From NCBI GenBank assembly GCA_043820655.1, contig JBDRDO010000020.1, positions 1 to 11,225 of the forward strand: a stretch of 11,225 nucleotides of DNA, in the 5' to 3' direction. Source of the stretch: JAZDEL01 sp043820655. GTDB taxonomy: Archaea; Iainarchaeota; Iainarchaeia; Iainarchaeales; JAZDEL01. The notes under the pieces were generated by a model, which had not been told where the DNA came from, searched no databases, and worked only from the letters and a program-made list of their open reading frames with translations. Below are positions 5,435-11,225 of the stretch, piece by piece. Made by a program: the position numbers and the translations under genes. Within the stretch, counting starts at the first letter, position 1. The number at the start of each line of letters is the position of its first letter.

Positions 5435-7687
5435 TTATGCCGCCCTTGCCTGTTCCGCCTTCTTTTGCTTCTCAATCAGCGCTTCCTGCATTTCCCTGTT
5501 CTTAGCCAGTGCTTCCTCATAGTTGTCCTTATTTGCCTGTATCCTTACAACCTTCCTAACAACTTTCCTGCTGCGGTTTTGTATCTTCTGCAGGTTCCTC
5601 TCCCTTTTGGCCTTCAGCAGTTCGGCTTTAGCGCCTAAAATCTCGCGCCTCAGCTCCAGCAGACCTGCCTTTCCCGTAAGGATTTTACTCCTGCGTGTTT
5701 TACTTTCCCTCATATTAGTAAGCATGTCCTGCTTACTTTTGATGTCCGCCTCAATTGCAACAATCCTTTTCTCAAGCTCCGCAACCCTTGCATTTCTTGA
5801 GTCCTGCAGTTTGGCAATCTTCTTCCCGATTCTTGCCGCCTTCTTTTCTTTGCCCTTTTCCTGCGCCTTCCCAAGTTTCTTTTCCAGCCTCTGCATATTG
5901 CCCTTTTCCCGCGCCTTTGCAATCTTCTCCTGCAATTTCGCGGTTTCCACCGCGCCCTTTGCAGCAGTTTTCCTCAGCTTCCTCTGCGCAAGCGCCCATC
6001 GCACGCCCCTTGGTGTTTCCGCCCACTGCTCTGCCTTCGCGCTCTTTCTTACAAGCCTTGCCATCTTCTTCTCCGATTTTATTGCCTTCCTCTTTGCCCT
6101 GTATTCGCGCCAGTCCAAGAACTCGCCCTTGCCGCGCAAATACCTGAGCCTCGGGTCCTCGGCAAGCATCTGCTTTTTCGCTGCCTGCGGGTTCTCCGCA
6201 ATCTTCAGCTTCCTGCCAGTCTCCTCCTCCATTGACTTAAGTCCGCCCATTGCGGCGGAATTGTAAACATTTCTTCCCCATTCCTTTGTGCGCTGCCACC
6301 AGCCCTTTTTCTCGCCCGCCCCTGTTCCGCCGCTGCGGTCAAACTCCACACCCGTAACCCCTGTGCCCCCCTCGGAGCCGCCCTTTTGCCCCCCGCGCTG
6401 CCAGTTTATGTTTCTGATATTGCTTAGCTCCCCCGCTCCCCCGCCTGCTTTTTGACCGCCATAATTCCACCTGCTGCTTCCTCTTTTAACAATCGCAGTC
6501 GAACCCCCTCCCCCCTGCGATTTTTGTTGTGCCCCAGTAAACTTAACAAGTGCAGTTGATTTTTCCCCGCCGGCTTTTGGGGCAGCCCCCTGCCCGGCGC
6601 CTCTGGTTTGCGTTTCCTTAAGGTACTGTTTCCTGCCTGCGGTAAATTTCGCCCGCAGGTCATTGGGCAGGCTTCCGACAAACTTGCGGTACTCTTGCAT
6701 GTTGTTGCCCTTAAGCTGGAACAGCATATGCACAGTGCTGTAAAAATCGTAATTGCTCATCTTGTAAAGGTCATTGTACAGTTTCCCCCTTTGGGCCTTA
6801 ATCCCCGAAGGGAATTCAACTATCTCAGTTATCTCCTTGCCCAACTTATATTTTTCCCTCACTTTCTCCGGAAATTCATGGAGGAACTGTTCAGGCCTGC
6901 CATTGTACAGCGTGTTGAGCGTCTCGTATGCCTCGATAGGATTCATCCGCTGCAGGTCCCTGTTGAACCTCCCCCTCCCGGCATTTACGCCTGTTGGAAA
7001 TGATATTCTTTCCATGTCTGAAACGTGCACCCACCTTTCGGTCGGAAACCTCTTGTTCATGCCTTCTTTCAGTTCGGCAGTTGTTCCGAATATTTTCCCG
7101 GTCTTCATGTTGAAATACACGTGTGGGTATTCAACTGTAAACCTGTTGAATTCCGGGTTCAGCAGCCGCTCCTGCATAATGGCGTTGCGTACATATTTGT
7201 TAGGGTCTGCCCTGAAAGCCTTGTTTTGTGCAGACCTCGCCACCTGCCTGTAAACCCTGCCAACGGCTCCGCCATCCCCATAATATGTTGAGAGTTCGTT
7301 GCTTTTGTAATGCACGGGCCTTTTCTCCAGCCTTGCGCCAAATGGCACATGCCTTTTCAGGTTTTCAGGGCCTACGTTTATCCTTATCCCGCCGCCTTCG
7401 CGTGCCTGCATGCCGGGGTTATTTGTGCCGCCTGCCCCCGGCTTTGCCGGGTTTTGCGGGATTTGCCCCGAGCCCCCTTCCGCCATTTCCCGCCCGCCCC
7501 AAAATTTTGATTGGAGGTCGTTCGGAAGGGAAGCAGCAAAATCAAGGCTCTGTTTTTTCCCGAACAGCATGTGCAAAGTGCTGTAGCACTCGTGGTCACT
7601 CATCTTCCTAAGGTCGTCATGGAATTTCTTCTCCTTAACCACCCTGCCACCGGGAAGTGTAACCTTTCTTTTCCTTTTACCAATCAT
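5435..7687 (-). CDS. Unrecognised 750-residue protein: three-repeat domain, Gly/Gln linker, basic helical tail
   Basis: Not recognised. Residues here count from the ATG at 7687, which has GGGTG 7 nt upstream and a TATA element about 48 nt upstream; the longer reading from a TTG at 7711 would begin at or before the predicted transcript start. About 60 residues recur three times (9-68, 228-283, 290-353): a [VI]xFPxG start, a basic segment, DLxKM, YSTLHMLF and then SLPNDLRxKFxxGR. Between copies 1 and 2 lie a disordered stretch and a distinct segment (about 100-225) rich in Tyr/Arg/Asn. Residues 355-460 are Gly/Gln/Ser-rich with few hydrophobics and contain STALVK and STAIVK. Residues 480-750 are Lys/Arg/Ala/Glu-rich helix, probably coiled coil. 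There is no signal peptide or TM span. A structural, nucleoid or RNA/DNA-binding role is inferred from the charge. It is followed at 8 nt by the zinc-ribbon gene. Confidence 0.85.
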   Translation of the reverse strand: MIGKRKRKVTLPGGRVVKEKKFHDDLRKMSDHECYSTLHMLFGKKQSLDFAASLPNDLQSKFWGGREMAEGGSGQIPQNPAKPGAGGTNNPGMQAREGGGIRINVGPENLKRHVPFGARLEKRPVHYKSNELSTYYGDGGAVGRVYRQVARSAQNKAFRADPNKYVRNAIMQERLLNPEFNRFTVEYPHVYFNMKTGKIFGTTAELKEGMNKRFPTERWVHVSDMERISFPTGVNAGRGRFNRDLQRMNPIEAYETLNTLYNGRPEQFLHEFPEKVREKYKLGKEITEIVEFPSGIKAQRGKLYNDLYKMSNYDFYSTVHMLFQLKGNNMQEYRKFVGSLPNDLRAKFTAGRKQYLKETQTRGAGQGAAPKAGGEKSTALVKFTGAQQKSQGGGGSTAIVKRGSSRWNYGGQKAGGGAGELSNIRNINWQRGGQKGGSEGGTGVTGVEFDRSGGTGAGEKKGWWQRTKEWGRNVYNSAAMGGLKSMEEETGRKLKIAENPQAAKKQMLAEDPRLRYLRGKGEFLDWREYRAKRKAIKSEKKMARLVRKSAKAEQWAETPRGVRWALAQRKLRKTAAKGAVETAKLQEKIAKAREKGNMQRLEKKLGKAQEKGKEKKAARIGKKIAKLQDSRNARVAELEKRIVAIEADIKSKQDMLTNMRESKTRRSKILTGKAGLLELRREILGAKAELLKAKRERNLQKIQNRSRKVVRKVVRIQANKDNYEEALAKNREMQEALIEKQKKAEQARAA

Positions 7688-7730
7688 GCCAGCACACCCG
7701 CATAAAGCCAATATTCATTACTCACTTGCG

Positions 7731-7740
7731 CTTAATAAAG
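7731..7740 (-). promoter_or_regulatory. Putative TATA box of the repeat-protein/zinc-ribbon unit
   Basis: The minus strand reads CTTTATTAAG, preceded by the purine-rich AAGAAAA that suits a BRE. The predicted start is near 7710, about 22 nt before the ATG at 7687. Confidence 0.5.
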
Positions 7741-7802
7741 TTTTCTTGCCCCTGTAAAAGTCGTGATTCGCCTGCCCCCTGCCCCGCAAACCCGCGCCAA
7801 TC

Positions 7803-7836
7803 TTTAAATAGCCCTTGGCGCAAGTAATATATATAA
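7803..7836 (+). promoter_or_regulatory. Two candidate TATA boxes of the plus-strand export cassette
   Basis: TTTAAATA (7803-7810) is an exact archaeal consensus and predicts a start near 7833. TATATATAA (7828-7836) predicts one near 7858. Either leaves a leader of about 30-60 nt before the TTG at 7890. The region back to 7731 is a short divergent promoter shared with the repeat-protein gene; no other gene fits between 7741 and 7889. Confidence 0.55.
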
Positions 7837-7889
7837 CATTTGTATTTAATCCTTAATAGAAATAAAATGAAATAAATGCGGGTGCTTGC

Positions 7890-8474
7890 TTGGTTTCGAG
7901 GAACGTTCTCATAGGCGCGGCTGTGGTTGTTGTTGTGGCTGTTGCTGTTGTGATGTTTATGCAGCCCTCTGAGGAGGCATCACTGCAGCGCCTTGATGCG
8001 GTGCTTGTGAAGCACGGGGTTTCGACTGATAATATGTATGAAGACCTCAGCGGACTTTCCACAGATGAGCTGGAAAGCCTTAAGGCAGAACTTTCTTCTT
8101 TTGACGGAAGCTCCCTTTTCCCCCCCGCTCCTGTAATTGTAAGCGACACGCAGGGGCTTGTACTCTCTCTTGTTGATTTTACCGCAAATTACAAACTGCT
8201 TCAATCAAGGAACGATTACATATCTGCCAATTTCCCCCTGCCGTGTTCTGAAATAGAAATGTATGCGGAGCGGAACAGGCTGGAAGGCGAGCTCATTGCG
8301 TCACTTGAGGGCCTGGAAGACGGGCTGAAACATTTTGATGAAACTTATGGCGACGGCTCCAACAGCGGCGGTTTTTGGGAGGTTGCGTCATTGAGGGTGC
8401 TGCTTGAGGGCGAATATGCAAGCCATAATACCGCATATGATAACCTGAAGGGCTTGTGCGGGGGGATGGCATGA
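7890..8474 (+). CDS. Membrane-anchored extracytoplasmic protein, unrecognised
   Basis: A 194-residue protein starting at TTG, with GGGTG 5 nt upstream; no in-frame ATG precedes it, and the next Met would lose most of the membrane helix. Residues 5-24 (NVLIGAAVVVVVAVAVVMFM) form one hydrophobic helix behind a short basic N-terminus, giving an uncleaved anchor or signal peptide with the rest outside. The remainder is acidic and mostly helical (SLQRLDAVLVKHG, STDELESLKAELSSF, ERNRLEGELIASLEGLEDGLKHF), with Cys at 119 and 190 that might pair. No family is recognised. Its last codons overlap the next start in an ATGA, and it is the first gene of a three-gene export cassette. A scaffold or pilus-like accessory role is possible but is inference. 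Confidence 0.75.
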   Translation: MVSRNVLIGAAVVVVVAVAVVMFMQPSEEASLQRLDAVLVKHGVSTDNMYEDLSGLSTDELESLKAELSSFDGSSLFPPAPVIVSDTQGLVLSLVDFTANYKLLQSRNDYISANFPLPCSEIEMYAERNRLEGELIASLEGLEDGLKHFDETYGDGSNSGGFWEVASLRVLLEGEYASHNTAYDNLKGLCGGMA

Positions 8475-10549
8475 ATAGCAAAGGCGTGGCCCCTATTGTA
8501 ATCTATATATTCTGGACACTAGTCATTCTCGCACTTGTGAGTTCACCCCTGTGGCTGCCTGCGGCGATAAAAGGGGTTATGAATGCAGTCACAATGGGCG
8601 CATCAAACAAACTCGACACAATGCTCAACCAGGAGGGCGTGCCGAACACAGGCGGGGAGTACGACATAACCGGTGACAATTGTGAGCCCATCGACCTGCG
8701 TGAATATTGCCGTTCTATTGGCGCCTCCAGAGAGTCACGCAATTGGTGGCCCTGGTTTGGAATATTCGGTGACATCGAGTACAAGAGCGGATTCGAGCCG
8801 CCCGAGGGCGAACGCAAGGATTACGATAAGCTTATCAACGGGCTTATTGATGCCGGCCTTTATGACAAGGTCAAGTCATTTTGCGATTCGAGTGCGCCTA
8901 AACTATACTATTGGTGCAATACAGATGCATTTTATGTGAAGGATAAAATAACAGACAGTGAAAAGGATAACGTGATAAAAATATGCCTGAACGGGGAGCT
9001 TTATTTTACGCTTCAGCCAAAGAGGAATCTATCGGGCGATGATGGATTTGTCATGACCCCCGTGGCAACGAAATATTTTTCAGGCAAGCAAATCTTTATT
9101 GAGGACAGCGCACCGCAGGTCGACCAGCCCTCTTTGCTTAGAGCCGCCTTGAAAATTCTCAGCACCGAGGGTTCGTATGCCTCATTAGATTCCAAGAATA
9201 ATGCCTTTTCAGAGGCGCTTTTCTTTTCATACGGCGCGTACTACAGCGGCAAACAGAGGGATGCTAAATATTATCTAGTCCTCCCTGTTTTCATTTTTTC
9301 GGACAAGCTTGTGGAGTCGATAAAATCTAACAACCCGCGGATAAGGGACTGCAATCCGAATTGGTTTGATAATGCGAGTGTAACGATTGAGGACGGCGCA
9401 AAGAAGGTGTTTGATACAGCAGGCAACATAGTGGGAGCCGCCATTGAGGGGGGTGCGGATGGATACAACAGGGCGCGCGGCATAACCCCGATTCCTGCAA
9501 ATATGGTGCAGTATGATGTTTATTTCAGCCCGTACATTCCGGGTTCTGAAAAATATGTTAATGTTTTTGACGACAAGGGAAATAGGCTCAATATTCCCTG
9601 TTATGATGCCACGAAGGCATCCAATATGACGAAAGAGGCAGTGGCATGGTTTAAGAATACGTGGAGCGCGTATTTAGGCTCGGGCCAGCAAGTGAGCGAG
9701 CCCGAGGTCTGGACGTGTAAACTACTGGTAATCAAGGGCGGTGCAGCCAGCTATACAATAACTTATGATGCCGACGGCGATTCTGGAACAAAGTATGCGG
9801 CGGATAGGGAAACGGTTTCTGCCAGCGGCGAAGGCAAAGATGTCTGGCTTACTTCGGGGCTTCCGGAAAACCTCTATGCAAAGGTCAGGATTGAGGGGCT
9901 TTCCGATGAACGGCTGAAGAAGTATTCCGGTGCTTTTAGTTTTATGTATAATGGCAAGCTCCTGAAAAAGGACTTTGCCGGCAACGGCTATTTCTATGCC
10001 GGCGGAACTGAGGGCTTCGACAAGAAAGCCACAAGTGTTGACCTGCATCTTGACTTCAGGAAGCAGTTTGATTCACTTAGGAGCAATGCAGACAAGGCAT
10101 TATGGGATGATGCGATGTTCTATGCCTATGTCTCCGTGAAATTTCCGGATCATGCGGCGCGCTATGAGCGCCTGCTTTTTCTAAAACAGAAGCAGAAGGA
10201 CGAGCTTGCCAAGCAATTAAAAAATCCACCCCCTTACAACAGCGCGCTGAACATTCTTTGGTATTTGTGCGATAGTCAGAAGGGCGGCGGGCTTAAGATC
10301 GGCAAATCCTTTTCCGACGGTCTGACCGAACTGGCGAAAAGTGCTGAAAAGCTTGACGGCAAAGACACAAGCCTGACTTATGCTGATTGGGATGCTTTTG
10401 CAGCCGATTGCGGATCCAATATTCTTGTCGGGCAATATGCCGAAAATACAATCCCCGACATTGCGCTAAACAAAAAACACTGGAACGTTTCTTTCAATAA
10501 GATTTTGGAGGATAAGGATTTTGAATACAGGAAAGGTGATGCTTCATGA
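8471..10549 (+). CDS. Large exported protein with pilin-like N-terminus, unrecognised
   Basis: A 692-residue protein from the ATG at 8471, which overlaps the preceding stop (ATGA) and has a run of G (8459-8465) upstream; an earlier in-frame GTG at 8456 is less likely. The N-terminus, MNSKGVAPIVIYIFWTLVIL, is Lys-Gly followed by VAPIV and a hydrophobic helix, like archaeal type IV pilin signal peptides (KG/V-S-P-V-I), although the Glu at mature position 5 is absent. The rest is hydrophilic, with ten Cys and at least four N-glycosylation sequons (NLS, NAS, NMT, NVS), as expected of a surface protein. About 415-520 (from GGAASYTITYDADGD to SVDLHLDF) has an alternating pattern suggesting a beta-sandwich; the C-terminal third is more helical. 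It is far longer than ordinary pilins. No family or catalytic motif is recognised. Alternatively it is a singly anchored membrane protein. Confidence 0.85.
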   Translation: MNSKGVAPIVIYIFWTLVILALVSSPLWLPAAIKGVMNAVTMGASNKLDTMLNQEGVPNTGGEYDITGDNCEPIDLREYCRSIGASRESRNWWPWFGIFGDIEYKSGFEPPEGERKDYDKLINGLIDAGLYDKVKSFCDSSAPKLYYWCNTDAFYVKDKITDSEKDNVIKICLNGELYFTLQPKRNLSGDDGFVMTPVATKYFSGKQIFIEDSAPQVDQPSLLRAALKILSTEGSYASLDSKNNAFSEALFFSYGAYYSGKQRDAKYYLVLPVFIFSDKLVESIKSNNPRIRDCNPNWFDNASVTIEDGAKKVFDTAGNIVGAAIEGGADGYNRARGITPIPANMVQYDVYFSPYIPGSEKYVNVFDDKGNRLNIPCYDATKASNMTKEAVAWFKNTWSAYLGSGQQVSEPEVWTCKLLVIKGGAASYTITYDADGDSGTKYAADRETVSASGEGKDVWLTSGLPENLYAKVRIEGLSDERLKKYSGAFSFMYNGKLLKKDFAGNGYFYAGGTEGFDKKATSVDLHLDFRKQFDSLRSNADKALWDDAMFYAYVSVKFPDHAARYERLLFLKQKQKDELAKQLKNPPPYNSALNILWYLCDSQKGGGLKIGKSFSDGLTELAKSAEKLDGKDTSLTYADWDAFAADCGSNILVGQYAENTIPDIALNKKHWNVSFNKILEDKDFEYRKGDAS

Positions 10550-11225
10550 GAGTGAAAATGTTAGGAGTTTTTGTGTTGACTCTGATTTTAATCTCCGCCT
10601 TTGCGGTGGCGCAGGATGAAAAGAAGTATTTGGATTCGTTAAACAAGTTCTTTGACACTGTTGAGCAGGGGCAACCCGCCGGCGAAACCCCGCCCGCAAC
10701 GCCCACCACCACCCCGCCCGCAGCCCCAACCCTGCCTGCAATAACGCAAATCGGCGATGTAAAAATCGGCCCCGACGGCGTGCCTGAGGGCGGCGCGGAA
10801 GTTAAATTTGAGCCGACTATGGATTCATTCACGGTTACATATAATTCAATTGCAAACGCAAAATTTGTTACACTTGAGCTTTGGGCGCTGGGCGCGGACG
10901 ACCTCGAATATTTTACCGACCCTAATCTAAGCGCTGAAGCCAGAAAGAAGTGGAAGAACGATAATCGGAGTACTTTGCAGTTTTATCTGGCTAATCCCGG
11001 TAGCCCGCCGGTGAATAATACGTTTAATATAGTGCCGTCTTCTATTGGCGGCTTGCCCTCGTTCTATAACAAGAACAGTGCGCAACTCTATCTTGTTGTT
11101 GAGAACTGCGACAAGGGCACGGCTGCAGCGTGCAACAGCCCTTACACCTGGCAGGACTCCCTGCCCGTGCGCCTCAACTGGACTGACTCGTGCAAGAAAT
11201 GCGACACAATCCTCTGGTGCAAGGC
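10546..11225 (+). CDS. Sec-exported protein with Pro/Thr linker, unrecognised (C-terminus beyond window)
   Basis: The reading frame is open from the ATG at 10546 to the window end: 226 codons, 3' end missing. The ATG overlaps the previous stop as ATGA and has AGGTGA 7 nt upstream. Residues 1-23 (basic MRVK, hydrophobic VFVLTLILISAFA, then VAQ before DEKK) form a classical cleavable Sec signal peptide. Residues 44-64 are a Pro/Thr/Ala spacer (TPPATPTTTPPAAPT), as in surface proteins with O-glycosylated stalks. From about 85 on there is an alternating beta-like pattern (EVKFEPTMDSFTVTY, FVTLELWALGADDLEYF) of Ig or carbohydrate-binding type. Sequons NRS, NNT and NWT are seen. Cys cluster near the edge (ENCDK, AACNS, DSCKKCD, LWCK). 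No lipobox Cys is present. No family is recognised. It is the third gene of the coupled cassette. Confidence 0.85.
   Translation, partial: MRVKMLGVFVLTLILISAFAVAQDEKKYLDSLNKFFDTVEQGQPAGETPPATPTTTPPAAPTLPAITQIGDVKIGPDGVPEGGAEVKFEPTMDSFTVTYNSIANAKFVTLELWALGADDLEYFTDPNLSAEARKKWKNDNRSTLQFYLANPGSPPVNNTFNIVPSSIGGLPSFYNKNSAQLYLVVENCDKGTAAACNSPYTWQDSLPVRLNWTDSCKKCDTILWCK

Noticed and set aside
5523..6266. Long plus-strand open frame of 247 codons opposite the basic coiled-coil region
   Set aside because: Antisense reading of Lys/Glu-rich helix gives Ser/Phe/Leu-rich pseudo-hydrophobic protein, which is what is seen; no promoter or ribosome binding site supports it.
1..11225. Search for CRISPR arrays, transposases and phage genes
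   Set aside because: No regularly spaced repeats, transposase or integrase motifs or phage structural genes were seen by eye.

Overview
The window comes from an archaeon. It carries a group II chaperonin (thermosome), an archaeal-type isoleucyl-tRNA synthetase, a short OB-fold protein like crenarchaeal SSB, TATA boxes of the TTTAAATA type, oligo-T terminators and GGAGGTG-type ribosome binding sites. A tRNA-Ile with anticodon UAU, rather than the usual modified CAU, together with very tight gene packing and many unrecognised proteins, suggests a DPANN-like or other small-genome lineage. That placement is inference; no rRNA is present to test it.

Positions 1-1559 (minus strand, read right to left): an ssDNA-binding protein gene, then a promoter and about 100 nt that fold into three consecutive hairpins, a tRNA-Ile(UAU), a small winged-helix protein and the 5' part of ileS, cut by the window edge. 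The tRNA, winged-helix gene and ileS are so tightly spaced or overlapped that they look like one transcription unit joining an isoleucine tRNA to its synthetase.

Positions 1626-3335 (minus): a small membrane protein gene, a P-loop kinase-like gene and a multi-spanning membrane protein of the MscS-associated TM-helix type. Positions 3350-5108: the thermosome with its own promoter, strong ribosome binding site and a hairpin plus T-tract terminator.

Positions 5145-7740 (minus): a two-gene unit. The first gene encodes an unrecognised 750-residue protein with three copies of a roughly 60-residue domain, a Gly/Gln-rich linker and a long, very basic helical C-terminus. The second encodes a small zinc-ribbon protein.

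Positions 7801-11225 (plus): transcribed divergently from that unit, three genes chained by two ATGA stop/start overlaps. They encode a membrane-anchored extracytoplasmic protein, a 692-residue exported protein with a pilin-like N-terminus, and a Sec-exported protein with a Pro/Thr linker that runs off the window. None of the three is recognised. This cassette and the divergent repeat/coiled-coil unit are the best candidates here for an undescribed system.
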